Part shown: one piece after another, positions 28,504 to 37,516 of the stretch
Layout: each line of letters opens with the position of its first letter
How positions within the stretch are numbered: position 1 is the first letter of the stretch
DNA from: Fretibacter rubidus
GTDB lineage: Bacteria; Pseudomonadota; Alphaproteobacteria; Caulobacterales; Maricaulaceae
Reading direction: 5' to 3'
Assembly: GCF_041429785.1 (NCBI RefSeq)
Contig: NZ_CP163423.1
Span: forward strand, 1,984,001 to 2,048,000
Length of the DNA: 64,000 nt
Made by a program: the position numbers and the translations under genes
Notes under the pieces: generated by a model
What the model saw: the letters and a program-made list of their open reading frames with translations, nothing else
Databases searched by the model: none
Told to the model about the DNA's origin: nothing

Positions 28504-29877
28504 ATGCAATATCATTCCCTAAAAACCAATAGCGTCAAAGCCAGCTTTGCAGACGCGCTTTTGGCGTCGCTTGCGCCCGACGGCGGGCTTTGGATGCCCG
28601 ATAGCCTGCCAAATTTCACGCCAGAACAAACGGCACAAATGGGGGCGATGTCCTTTGCCGATTGCGCAGCAAAATTGGCGCGTTATTTCGTTGATGACAG
28701 CTTTAGTGACGATGACTTGCGCGCGCTGTGTCGCGATGCCTATGATTTTCCTATGCCGCTGGTCGAAAGCACGGGCCGCGTCATGGATAGCGCGACACCA
28801 GAGATAGCGTCTGATTATTTCCTAGAGCTATTTCACGGACCGACCCTCGCCTTTAAAGATTTCGCCGCGCGCTTTATGGGCCGCGCCGCCAGTCATTTGA
28901 TGGGCAAAAGCGGAGAGACACGCACAATATTGGTGGCCACCTCGGGCGATACGGGCGGCGCGATTGGCGACGCCTTTTTGGGTCAAGACGGCATCAATGT
29001 CTTTATCCTCTATCCCAAAGGCGGGGTCAGCAAAGTCCAAGAACAACAACTAACGACCATGGGTAAGAAGGGATGTAACATTCACGCGATTTGCGTTGAC
29101 GGAACTTTTGATGATTGCCAAGCCCTTGTGAAAGCCGCCTTTGCCGACCAAGCGCTGTCAGTCAAACATCACCTCATGAGCGCCAATTCAATCAATGTTG
29201 GGCGTGTCATCCCGCAAAGTTTTTATTATTTCTGGTCGAGCCTTCAGATTAAAGCCGCCCACCCTGGAAAGCGGATAGTTTATTCAATCCCGTCGGGGAA
29301 CCTGGGTAATCTGACAGGGGGTCTGATCGCGCGTAAAATGGGCGCACCGATTGAGCGCTTTGTTATTGGCCATAACGTCAATGACCCCTTTGTGGATTAC
29401 CTAAAGACAGGTGAATATACGCCGCGGCCCTCACAACCCACGCTGTCCAATGCCATGGATATTGGGCGTCCAAATAACTTTCCACGCATTGTTGATTTGT
29501 TTGGCGGTGATTTTGACGCGCTATCCGCCGTTTGTTGGGGGGCGTCATTTACGGACGATGAAACGGAGCGTTACATGCGCCGTTACCATGCGCGCACTGG
29601 ATACGTAATGTGCCCGCATACAACGGTTGGGCAACTGGCCATGGACGCTTTTGGGAACGCCTTTGCGGATGACGTGGAAACAGACTTTATTAAAGTTACT
29701 GTGGCCACCGCCCATCCCGCAAAATTTGCCGATAGTGTCGAGCGTATCCTGCGCGAAGATGTGCCCCTGCCCGAACCGCTGGCCAAGGCCTTTCGCAAAA
29801 AACCGCGTGTCCATGTCATGACCCCTGAGCTATCCTCGCTCGCGGATTATTTGTCTGTGACTCTGGACCCAAAATAG
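28504..29877 (+). CDS. thrC: Threonine synthase
   Basis: ThrC makes threonine from O-phosphohomoserine with pyridoxal phosphate. The start MQYHSLKTNSVKASFADALL and the domain KxGGLWMPD-type segment are typical; the PLP lysine is in HGPTLAFKDFAARFMG (Lys at about residue 117). Then follow ATSGDTGGAIGDAF, LYPKGGVSKVQEQQ, SANSINVGRVIPQ and IPSGNLGNLTGG. The length of 457 residues is normal. A P-loop kinase starts immediately after its stop. Confidence 0.96.
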   Translation: MQYHSLKTNSVKASFADALLASLAPDGGLWMPDSLPNFTPEQTAQMGAMSFADCAAKLARYFVDDSFSDDDLRALCRDAYDFPMPLVESTGRVMDSATPEIASDYFLELFHGPTLAFKDFAARFMGRAASHLMGKSGETRTILVATSGDTGGAIGDAFLGQDGINVFILYPKGGVSKVQEQQLTTMGKKGCNIHAICVDGTFDDCQALVKAAFADQALSVKHHLMSANSINVGRVIPQSFYYFWSSLQIKAAHPGKRIVYSIPSGNLGNLTGGLIARKMGAPIERFVIGHNVNDPFVDYLKTGEYTPRPSQPTLSNAMDIGRPNNFPRIVDLFGGDFDALSAVCWGASFTDDETERYMRRYHARTGYVMCPHTTVGQLAMDAFGNAFADDVETDFIKVTVATAHPAKFADSVERILREDVPLPEPLAKAFRKKPRVHVMTPELSSLADYLSVTLDPK

Positions 29878-30525
29878 ATGCAGCTGACGCGCGCAGAATT
29901 TGATGAGCATTATGCGGCGGGCAAATTGAAAATTGCCTTTATTGGTATGTCCAATATCGGCAAAAGCTATACGGCGTCGCGCCTCTCAAAGAGCCATGAT
30001 TTTCAATTGGTGGAAGTCGATCAGCTGATTTGGGAAGAGCTCGGCGAACAGTCCATGGCTGATTTTGCGCGCTGGCAGGGGCAGCCCTACTCGTCAGGTT
30101 ACCGTGAGCGTGAAGCCAAATCCATCGCCCTTGAAACCAAAGCCACCCGCAAAGCCTTGAGCCAGACCGACGGCAATCAACTGCTGGATACCACAGGCAG
30201 CGTGATTTATGTAGAAGACGATGTCTTGCGCAGCTTAAAAAATCAGTGGCTTATCGTGCATATTAAGGCGGAAGACCGCGATATGGCCCGCCTTAAATCT
30301 GATTATTTTAACCAGCCCAAGCCGCTCGTCTGGCGCGATAAATTTATCCGCGACACATCAATGAGCGAGCAAGATAATATCCGTGCGTGCTATGACGGCC
30401 TGCTGCAATCTCGTAAAGCGGCTTATGCGGCGCTAGCAGACATTACGTTAACCTCGTCGTTTATCCTGGATGCGGACACATCAATGGACGCGATATTTGA
30501 CGCTATGCGCGCGCCCTTGATTTAG
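29878..30525 (+). CDS. P-loop kinase, shikimate-kinase-like
   Basis: The 215-residue protein carries a Walker A motif (GMSNIGKS, 23-30) within a core like small-molecule kinases of the shikimate kinase type, with VEVDQLIWEELG next (acidic residues after beta-2) and LLDTTGSVIYV later. The substrate is unknown; it does not show the full shikimate kinase signature, and is most safely called a P-loop NTP-binding kinase. The ATG follows the thrC stop without any gap, so translation is coupled to thrC. Its 3' end overlaps hemH by 23 bases in convergent orientation. A link with threonine or a related small molecule is an inference from position. Confidence 0.75.
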   Translation: MQLTRAEFDEHYAAGKLKIAFIGMSNIGKSYTASRLSKSHDFQLVEVDQLIWEELGEQSMADFARWQGQPYSSGYREREAKSIALETKATRKALSQTDGNQLLDTTGSVIYVEDDVLRSLKNQWLIVHIKAEDRDMARLKSDYFNQPKPLVWRDKFIRDTSMSEQDNIRACYDGLLQSRKAAYAALADITLTSSFILDADTSMDAIFDAMRAPLI

Positions 30526-31591
30526 GCTTCGTCCTGGGTTTTGCCTTTTTGGCAGGCTTAGTGTCTGGCAACCAGCCATGCAGCAAACGCTCGCGCGCCA
30601 GATCAGCCAGAAAATCTAAATGCGCAGGGCTATGGTTGAGGCACGGCACAGCGGTGAATTTCTCTCCGCCATGCTCTTCAAATGTTTCGTGGGCTTCAAT
30701 GGCGATCTCTTCTAATGTCTCTAGACAATCGGCGGAAAAGCCGGGCATCATCACGGCAACTTTTTTCACGCCTTCACTTGGCATCGCCTCTAGCGTTTTG
30801 TCGGTATAGGGCTGCAACCATGCTTTGGGACCAAAACGGCTTTGGAATGTGGTTTGCAGCGTTTGCTCTGTCATACCCAGATAATCACGCAGCAAGTTTG
30901 TCGTCTCTATACATTCGCCCTGATAGGGGTCGCCTTTATCGACATAACTTTGCGGCAGACCGTGATACGATGTCATGACAACATCCGGTGTCCAATCCAG
31001 CGTCGCCAGATGCTCTGTTAGGCTATCGCCCAACACTTTGATAAAGCGCGGGTCATCATAATAGTGACGCAAAAACCGAAGCTCTGGCACGTCCATACGC
31101 TTCATCAACGCCTTGGCCACACCGTCATAAACAGAGGCGGTCGTCGCGCCCGCAAATTGCGGATACATGGGCAGCACAGCAATACGTGTGCAGCCTTGGG
31201 CCTTTAAGCGGTCCATCGCGTCACCAATGGAGGGATTACCGTAACGCATGGCCACGTCTACAATCACGTCATCGCCGAGGCGGTCTTGGACGCCTTGCGC
31301 TTGCGCGCGCGTGATGCGCACCAATGGCCCCTCATCGCCCGGGATGTCATCAACATGCCCCCAAATAGACGCATAAGCTTTGGCAGATTTTGCCGGTCTG
31401 ATACGCAGGATAATGAAATGTAATATCGGACACCAGAGCCACCGCGTGGTGTCGATGACACGCCAGTCATGCAAAAATTGAAACAGATATTTGCGCGTGG
31501 CTTTGGCCGTCGGCGCATCGGGCGAACCGAGGTTAACAAGTAGCAGACCAGGTTTTTCCGCTGGCTTGGCCGTATCCGTTGTTTTTGGCAT
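30503..31591 (-). CDS. hemH: Ferrochelatase
   Basis: HemH inserts Fe2+ into protoporphyrin IX, the last step of haem synthesis. Seen are LLLVNLGSPDAP, FLHDWRVI, GGPLVRIT-type DEGPLVRIT, MRYGNPSI, YPQFAGATTASV, the catalytic His in SYHGLPQSYVDKGDPY, and FQSRFGPKAWLQPYTDKTL, then MPGFSADCLETLEEI. The 362 residues include a Lys/Arg-rich tail after about 340. GGAA lies before the ATG. It faces the M2 peptidase gene in a divergent arrangement and overlaps the kinase gene at the 3' end. Confidence 0.95.
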   Translation of the reverse strand: MPKTTDTAKPAEKPGLLLVNLGSPDAPTAKATRKYLFQFLHDWRVIDTTRWLWCPILHFIILRIRPAKSAKAYASIWGHVDDIPGDEGPLVRITRAQAQGVQDRLGDDVIVDVAMRYGNPSIGDAMDRLKAQGCTRIAVLPMYPQFAGATTASVYDGVAKALMKRMDVPELRFLRHYYDDPRFIKVLGDSLTEHLATLDWTPDVVMTSYHGLPQSYVDKGDPYQGECIETTNLLRDYLGMTEQTLQTTFQSRFGPKAWLQPYTDKTLEAMPSEGVKKVAVMMPGFSADCLETLEEIAIEAHETFEEHGGEKFTAVPCLNHSPAHLDFLADLARERLLHGWLPDTKPAKKAKPRTKPKSRARA

Positions 31592-31641
31592 GTTGATTTC
31601 CGTTCCAAACGCTATTGATTATCACGATTACTGCATGGCGC

Positions 31642-31669
31642 TTGACCGTGTCACTATCATGTTTACGAT
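31642..31669 (+). promoter_or_regulatory. Possible promoter of the M2 peptidase gene
   Basis: TTGACC, a 16-base spacer and TACGAT lie about 75 bases before the ATG at 31743, in the divergent gap with hemH. The -35 hexamer is good and the -10 is weak. Confidence 0.35.
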
Positions 31670-31742
31670 TATAACAAAGGGGTAGGATTTGAAAAAATCC
31701 AGATTTACCGCCAAAAGACGTAACAAAGCAAAAGGTGTGACA

Positions 31743-33725
31743 ATGAAACGATTTATGAAAAATTCAGCGAGCAATCTGGCCGTTATGATGGGCTTGGCCA
31801 CGGCCGCTGCCTTGACCCTGTCTGCGTGTAATCAAGACCAGCTCATCACAGCACCAGAGGCGAATGCCCCAGTCGAGGCCAGCGCCCCGACACAAGCGCC
31901 AGCCGCTGCTCCTGCCAAATCGTCAGCCCCCACGGTTCAAGAGGCACGAGAATTTTTACAAGACGCCGAAAAACAAATCGTAGAACTGCGTGAATATGCG
32001 GCCCGCGTTTATTGGGTGAACGCCAATTTCATCAATTATGATACCAATTGGTTAGCGGCCAAAGCCGGCGCAGAAGGCGCAAAGCTGTCCACCACACTCG
32101 CCAATAAAGCCAAGCGTTTTAACGGCCTTGCCCTGCCCGGGGATATGCAGCGCAAAATGGACGGACTGAAACGGGGATCAAATTTCCCAGCACCAGAAAC
32201 CGAAGGGGCCGCCGTCAAGCTTTCAACGCTCATGACCAAGCTTGATAGCACCTATGGCACGGGCGAATTTGCTGTAGATGTCAAAGACAAACGCATCATC
32301 AAAATCCTCGATACGGACGGTGACGGCACATTGACGACCGAAGTCCCCAAAGGCAAAATTCACTTGGGTCAAGCGTCCGACATCATTGCCAAATCCCGTG
32401 ATCCAGAGGTGTTGCAAACTGTTTGGGAAGGCTGGCGCACAGTTTCAAAACCGATGAAGTCCGATTACGCTAAAATGGTCACCATTGTAAACGAAGGCGC
32501 GTCTGAGCTTGGTTTTGCCGATACAGGCGCGCTGTGGCGGTCCGGTTACGATATGCCCGCTGATGATTTTGTTAAAGAATCAGATCGTTTGTTTGAACAG
32601 ATTAAACCCCTTTATGAACACCTTCATTGTAATGCGCGCGCCGCGCTTAACAAAGAATATGGCGATAGCGTCGTGCCTTTGGACCAACCCATTCGGGCTG
32701 ACCTTTTGGGCAATATGTGGGCGCAAAGCTGGGGCAATATTTATGACCTCGTCGAGCCAGAAGGGGCGGCAGAAGGTGTCGATTTGACGGCTCTGCTATT
32801 AGAAAATGATTATGACCAAATGAAAATGGTCAAAACAGGCGAGGCGTTTTTCTCTTCACTCGGCTTTGAACCACTGCCCGAGACATTTTGGGAACGGTCT
32901 CTCATCACAAAACCGCAAGACCGCGAAGTGCAGTGCCATGCGTCAGCGTGGGATTTGGACGACCGCGATGATATTCGCATCAAAATGTGCACCAAGATTA
33001 ACGGCGAAGATTTTTCAACCGTGCATCACGAACTTGGACATAATTATTACCAACGCGCCTATAAAGACCAGCCCGTGTTTTACAAAGACGGCGCCAATGA
33101 CGGCTTCCACGAAGCCATTGGTGATATGATTGCCTTGTCGATTACGCCTGATTATCTCGTGCAAATCGGATTGCTAGACCCGAAAGATGTGCCCGGTGCG
33201 GATGCAGACCTATCACTGCTGCTACGTCAAGCTATGGATAAGGTGGCCTTTATGCCTTTTGGCCTGATGGTTGATCAGTGGCGCTGGCAAGTGTTTTCTG
33301 GCGAGCTCACGCCTGCGACCTATAACGAAGGATGGTGGGCGCTGCGCGATAAATACCAAGGCGTGCGTGCCCCCGGCGACCGCCCAACGGACGCTTTTGA
33401 TCCCGGTGCGAAATACCATATTCCCGGTAATACGCCCTATATGCGTTATTTCCTCGCCCATGTTTTGCAGTTCCAATTCCACAAAGCGGCCTGTGATATG
33501 GCCGGATTTGAAGGGCCACTGCACCGCTGCTCTATTTACGGCAATGAAGAGGTCGGCGCGAATTTCAAAGCGATGATGGAGATGGGGGCGTCAAAGCCGT
33601 GGCCTGATGCACTAGAAGCTTTTACGGGGCAGCGCGATATGGACGCAACGCCAATTCTTGAGTATTTCGGCCCGCTTCTGACCTATCTGGAAGAGGAAAA
33701 CAAAGACCGGACGTGTGGCTGGTAG
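31743..33725 (+). CDS. M2-family zinc peptidase (ACE-like), exported lipoprotein
   Basis: This 660-residue protein belongs to peptidase family M2, which includes angiotensin-converting enzyme and removes dipeptides. An N-terminal lipobox (LSAC) and an Ala/Pro-rich linker come first. The zinc site is HHELGHNYY (His429, Glu430, His433) with HEAIGD (Glu457) as third ligand; these are family marks. A DTDGDGTLTTE segment (190-200) looks like a calcium-loop pattern. I took ATG 31743 with AAAGG upstream; the TTG at 31689 adds basic residues but no match. It stands alone between hemH and coq4. The substrate is presumably peptide. Confidence 0.88.
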   Translation: MKRFMKNSASNLAVMMGLATAAALTLSACNQDQLITAPEANAPVEASAPTQAPAAAPAKSSAPTVQEAREFLQDAEKQIVELREYAARVYWVNANFINYDTNWLAAKAGAEGAKLSTTLANKAKRFNGLALPGDMQRKMDGLKRGSNFPAPETEGAAVKLSTLMTKLDSTYGTGEFAVDVKDKRIIKILDTDGDGTLTTEVPKGKIHLGQASDIIAKSRDPEVLQTVWEGWRTVSKPMKSDYAKMVTIVNEGASELGFADTGALWRSGYDMPADDFVKESDRLFEQIKPLYEHLHCNARAALNKEYGDSVVPLDQPIRADLLGNMWAQSWGNIYDLVEPEGAAEGVDLTALLLENDYDQMKMVKTGEAFFSSLGFEPLPETFWERSLITKPQDREVQCHASAWDLDDRDDIRIKMCTKINGEDFSTVHHELGHNYYQRAYKDQPVFYKDGANDGFHEAIGDMIALSITPDYLVQIGLLDPKDVPGADADLSLLLRQAMDKVAFMPFGLMVDQWRWQVFSGELTPATYNEGWWALRDKYQGVRAPGDRPTDAFDPGAKYHIPGNTPYMRYFLAHVLQFQFHKAACDMAGFEGPLHRCSIYGNEEVGANFKAMMEMGASKPWPDALEAFTGQRDMDATPILEYFGPLLTYLEEENKDRTCGW

Positions 33726-33827
33726 GCCCTTACGGATAAAGGCTTGGACGGCTAATAAGCCAAAATTGCATAAACACTATTCGGGGGTCGATGTTTGATT
33801 ACGTCGGCTCCTGTGTTATGAGGCTTT

Positions 33828-34607
33828 ATGGAAACAAAACCGTTTAGACACGCTGACCGCCCCAATATGCCCATTCGGCCCTTAAAGGCGATGCGCCATT
33901 TCCGCAAATTGATCGCCGATAAAGAAGATACGCGCCAAGTCTTTGAGATTATCATCGCGCTGGACGGCAAAGAATTTGAGCGCGATGCACGGGCGTTTTT
34001 GACCTCTGATATTGGCAAGCAGCGTTATGCTGATCACCGCTATCTCCCCGATGTTTTAGATGACCATGACAGCCTAAAGCAACTGCCAGAGGGCTCTGTT
34101 GGGCAAGCCTATGTCGCCTTTATGGAGCGCGAAGGGCTGACCGCAGCGGGGCTGGTGGCGGAATATGACCGCTTTTACGATGAAAGCGGCTATCCCCGCT
34201 ATGATGATCAAATGCAGTGGTATGGTAATCGCCGCCGCGACACCCATGATTTGTTTCATATCCTGACAGGGTACGGCCGCGACGCGCTGGGTGAAGCCAG
34301 TGTGCTAGGGTTTTCTTATGGCCAAAACCGCGGCAAAGGCAGCCTCTTCATTGGCTATATGGCCGCGCTTGAAATGAAAAAGACGCTGCCTAAAAATGCG
34401 CCGACACTGAAATCTGTGCGTCAAGGCCAACGTCACGGCAACGCCGCCCATAAGATTATTGAGCAAGATATCGTCGCCCTGCTATCAGAGCCTCTCGATG
34501 CAGCGCGCGCGCGTCTCGGCATTGCCCCGCCCAGCGTTTACCAAGAAGTACACGCGATGTGCCACGAAAACGGTATCGATCCTTACGGCCTTATCGCTGC
34601 GGGCTAG
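33828..34607 (+). CDS. coq4: Ubiquinone biosynthesis protein Coq4-like
   Basis: Coq4 is needed for ubiquinone synthesis, where it organises the enzyme complex and has been linked to an oxidative decarboxylation step. The 259 residues show MRHFRKLIADKEDTRQVFEI, and the metal motif HDLFHILTGYGRDALGE (HDxxHx11E), the family mark. A basic segment RQGQRHGNAA follows. TGAGG lies four bases before the ATG; a later ATG at residue 14 is possible. Its stop is two bases from the stop of the convergent pirin gene. Confidence 0.87.
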   Translation: METKPFRHADRPNMPIRPLKAMRHFRKLIADKEDTRQVFEIIIALDGKEFERDARAFLTSDIGKQRYADHRYLPDVLDDHDSLKQLPEGSVGQAYVAFMEREGLTAAGLVAEYDRFYDESGYPRYDDQMQWYGNRRRDTHDLFHILTGYGRDALGEASVLGFSYGQNRGKGSLFIGYMAALEMKKTLPKNAPTLKSVRQGQRHGNAAHKIIEQDIVALLSEPLDAARARLGIAPPSVYQEVHAMCHENGIDPYGLIAAG

Positions 34608-34609
34608 CT

Positions 34610-35479
34610 TTACTCTGGCAGTGGGATGAACTCCTCATCATCGCCTGGGACGCTGTCAAACCGCCCGGCTTTCCAATCCTGACGCGCTTGCTCAATCCGC
34701 TCTCGGCGACTTGAAACAAAATTCCAGTTCAAATGACGATGGCCCAGCGGCGCGCCGCCGATCACGGCTAGCCGTGTTTTGCCGCGCGCTGTTATCGTCT
34801 TAGCCGATAAGTCTAGCACACTCATGGCGTTTATCGGCGCTGTCTCCCCGTCAATATCCGCTTCACCTTGTACAACATAGACGCCAAGCTCGGGTGAGTT
34901 CGGCACGTCAAAAGACGCGCCGTCGTCCATATCCGCTTCAAAATAGAGCGTCTCGGAAAAGGTCTTGACGGGTGAAGTCACCCCAAAAGCGGTCCCCATC
35001 ATCACGCGCAAACTCACGCCGTCCGATGTGACCACGGGTATGTCATCGGCGGGTGTGTGGTAAAAGGCGGGCTCCACCTCTTCATCCGCTTCGGGTAACG
35101 CCATCCACAATTGCAAGCCGTGCAAATCATAGCCGCTTTCTCGCAGTGCGTCCCGCGTGCGTTCGCTATGAACAATACCGCGTCCCGCGACCATCAAATT
35201 TATCGCACCGGGATGAATCGGCAGCGCATTACCGAGGCTATCGCGGTGAAAAATCTCGCCTTCAAACAAATAGCTTACAGTCGCCAGATTGATATGCGGA
35301 TGCGGGCGGACGTTAATCCCCTCTCCGGGTTTAAAACTGACGGGACCAAAATGGTCAAAAAAGACCCACGGCCCAACGCTGCGCTGTTGAATAAAGGGCA
35401 GTGCGCGGCGCACAGAAAATTCGCCAATATCTTTTTCTTTCGGATTAAGAACGGTCTTTATTGAACCTTGCTCACTCAT
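34610..35479 (-). CDS. Pirin-family protein
   Basis: Pirins are cupin-fold metal proteins, some of which are quercetinases and others cofactors of transcription. The 289 residues show FFDHFGP, the metal-ligand string RPHPHINLATVSYLFEGE (His, His and Glu), and VAGRGIVHSERT, all typical of the N-terminal cupin. A second cupin begins near 170 with FGVTSPVKTFSETLYFEADM. AAAAGG lies before the ATG. It diverges from the GST gene, 36 bases away. Confidence 0.92.
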   Translation of the reverse strand: MSEQGSIKTVLNPKEKDIGEFSVRRALPFIQQRSVGPWVFFDHFGPVSFKPGEGINVRPHPHINLATVSYLFEGEIFHRDSLGNALPIHPGAINLMVAGRGIVHSERTRDALRESGYDLHGLQLWMALPEADEEVEPAFYHTPADDIPVVTSDGVSLRVMMGTAFGVTSPVKTFSETLYFEADMDDGASFDVPNSPELGVYVVQGEADIDGETAPINAMSVLDLSAKTITARGKTRLAVIGGAPLGHRHLNWNFVSSRRERIEQARQDWKAGRFDSVPGDDEEFIPLPE

Positions 35480-35515
35480 GCGGTAGCCTTTTCATAGATA
35501 TCAAACGGAGATTTC

Positions 35516-36148
35516 ATGCTAACATTATATGACTGCCAAACCGCACCAAGTCCACGCCGGGCCCGTATTTTTATGGCGGAAAAGGGCGTTGATTATAAGA
35601 CCGTCGAAATTGACCTGCGCAAAGGCGAGCAAATGTCGCCAGAGTTTGCCAAAATAAATCCGCGCTGCGCTGTCCCCTGCCTTGTCACAGAAGACGGCCA
35701 AGCGATTTCAGAAAACCTTGCCATCGCCAGCTTTGTCGAAGCCGCCTACCCAAACCCGCCGCTTATGGGTGTCACGGCACTGGAAAAAGCCCGCGTCTTG
35801 GAATGGAATTGGCGGGTCGAATTTGAAGGGCTATCGGCGGTGGCTGAAATCCTGCGCAATAGCTCGCCCCATATGAAAGGTCGCGCCATGACAGGCCCGC
35901 GCAATATCGAGCAATTGCCAGAACTCGCCGAGCGCGGGCGTACCCGCCTCATGCATTTTTACGAGGATATGAACGCACAATTTGCCAAGTCCCCAAACCT
36001 TGCCATTGATGATTACAGCTTTGCCGACATCACGGCCCTTGTCACGATTGATTTTTCAAAATGGGTGAAAGCCAGCCCCGATGAGAGCCTGACCGCGCTT
36101 TGGGCGTGGCACGCCAAAGCAAGCGCACGTCCTGCCTCTGCGGTATAA
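35516..36148 (+). CDS. Glutathione S-transferase family protein
   Basis: The 210-residue protein has a thioredoxin-like N-terminal domain (MLTLYDCQTAPSPRRARIFMAEKGVDY, NPRCAVPCLV and ISENLAIASFVE, the Glu-Ser/Asn glutathione-binding segment), then an all-helical C-terminal domain with SFADITALVTIDF. The catalytic Ser/Tyr cannot be fixed; Ser12 or Tyr5 are candidates. GGAG lies before the ATG. Its substrate is unknown; such enzymes remove electrophiles or act in catabolism. Confidence 0.88.
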   Translation: MLTLYDCQTAPSPRRARIFMAEKGVDYKTVEIDLRKGEQMSPEFAKINPRCAVPCLVTEDGQAISENLAIASFVEAAYPNPPLMGVTALEKARVLEWNWRVEFEGLSAVAEILRNSSPHMKGRAMTGPRNIEQLPELAERGRTRLMHFYEDMNAQFAKSPNLAIDDYSFADITALVTIDFSKWVKASPDESLTALWAWHAKASARPASAV

Positions 36149-36278
36149 TTTAACCAAATCTAAACCTGCATTACAGTTGACGTTAGCCATTAAAACTTAA
36201 CGCTTCACTTTGACGGCGGCTAAGTGTATTCCGCCGCAATTGAGATGAATCAATCGACTGAGTATGTGGGGGCAATCG

Positions 36279-36881
36279 ATGAGCAAACTAATATTATTTG
36301 ACCTGGGCGGCGTTGTTGTCGACTGGACAGGAATCACAGAATTAGCCGCGCTCAGCGGTCTAAGCCGAGAAGAGGCGGCCAAACGTTTCGCAAGCTCGCA
36401 AGTCAGCCTTGCCTATGAACGCGGCGAAATCTCTGACGATGTATTTTCCGACCACATGATAGAGCTGTTTGGACTGCCGTTCACGCGTGCGCAGTTTAAA
36501 CTGCAATGGCGCCTCTGGGTCGGGCAGCCGTTTGACGGCGTTGTTGATATGATTAAGGGGCTGCGCGGACATTTCACAACAGCGTGCCTGTCCAACACGA
36601 ATGCGATGCATTGGGATCATTTGCTGAGCTACCTGCCGCTAGAACCGATGTTTGATCATATTTTTGCTAGCCACCAAATCGCCGCCGTCAAACCTCACGC
36701 CCATTGTTATCAAATCGTGATAGACCGCACAGGGTTCAAAGCCCAAGATATCGTCTTTTTTGATGATACCCAAGCCAATGTCGATGCGGCCAAGGCGCTT
36801 GGTATGACGGCCTATAAAGTGCAGTCCGATGTCGGCGTTATGCCTACAATACGGTCAATCCTACCGCAGCTATCCAGCTGA
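36279..36881 (+). CDS. HAD-family phosphatase, YihX-like
   Basis: The 200-residue protein begins with MSKLILFDLGGVVVDW, the HAD motif I form in which the second Asp of DxD is Gly; YihX-type phosphatases have the same change. The rest shows SNTNAMHW (motif II), AAVKPHAHCYQIV (motif III Lys) and IVFFDDTQANVDAAKALG (motif IV). I chose ATG 36279 with TGGGGGC upstream; an ATG five codons earlier is too close to the site. Its 3' end overlaps the carbonic anhydrase gene by 12 bases. Confidence 0.88.
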   Translation: MSKLILFDLGGVVVDWTGITELAALSGLSREEAAKRFASSQVSLAYERGEISDDVFSDHMIELFGLPFTRAQFKLQWRLWVGQPFDGVVDMIKGLRGHFTTACLSNTNAMHWDHLLSYLPLEPMFDHIFASHQIAAVKPHAHCYQIVIDRTGFKAQDIVFFDDTQANVDAAKALGMTAYKVQSDVGVMPTIRSILPQLSS

Positions 36882-37514
36882 CATATCGGGGACAAGATAA
36901 AAGTCCCCGTCATCGCCCAGCATCATTAAGCGGGCTTGGATTATACTAAAATAGGCCCCCTTCAGGCTTAGCCCGCCAGCATCGACTGCCGCTTTGACAA
37001 AAGGAAATGTCATTAAATTCGCGATAGACTGGCGCACAACTTCCAATTCCATTTGCAGCGTGATTTGATCTTCTGGGTAATTTTTTGCCAAAATACGGTC
37101 ACGCACACCGTTGATTAATGACACCCATTTGGCGACATATCCACCCGATGGGTCGTCCCCTGCCCCGTCAAGGCAACCCTGAATACCGCCGCAGCTTTCA
37201 TGACCCATGACGACAATCGTCTCGACCTTTAGGACATTAACCGCATATTCAATGGCCGCGCTGGTGCCGTGAAAGCCGTCCGTTTCGTCGAGCGGCGGCA
37301 CGATATTGGCAACATTTCGCGCCACAAACATCTCTCCCGGATAGGCGTGGAAAATGTCGGTCGGATCGACGCGGCTATCGGCACAGGCAATAATCATCAC
37401 CTTTGGCGCTTGGCCCTCTTTACCGAGGTTTTCATAAAGCGATTTCTGCGCGGCATAATCACCGGCGCGAAAAGCTTGGTACCCCTCGACCAATTTTGAT
37501 GTCCAAAATGGCAT
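36870..37514 (-). CDS. Beta-class carbonic anhydrase
   Basis: The enzyme interconverts CO2 and bicarbonate. The zinc ligands are in IIACADSRVDP (C-x-D-x-R) and MGHESCGGIQG (H-x2-C), and the family segments FVARNVANIVPP and GTSAAIEYAVNVLKV are present. The length of 214 residues is normal. Its ATG lies two bases after the stop of the sugar dehydrogenase gene, so the two are one transcript; the pairing is likely fortuitous. Confidence 0.94.
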   Translation of the reverse strand: MPFWTSKLVEGYQAFRAGDYAAQKSLYENLGKEGQAPKVMIIACADSRVDPTDIFHAYPGEMFVARNVANIVPPLDETDGFHGTSAAIEYAVNVLKVETIVVMGHESCGGIQGCLDGAGDDPSGGYVAKWVSLINGVRDRILAKNYPEDQITLQMELEVVRQSIANLMTFPFVKAAVDAGGLSLKGAYFSIIQARLMMLGDDGDFYLVPDMSAG

Positions 37515-37516
37515 CC

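Noticed and set aside
33726-33765. Terminator after the M2 peptidase gene (GGCTT/AAGCC)
   Set aside because: The stem has only five pairs, the loop is long and no T-run follows.
36149-36170. Near-CtrA site TTAA-N7-TAAA after the GST gene
   Set aside because: One mismatch and located behind a gene, without support from context.
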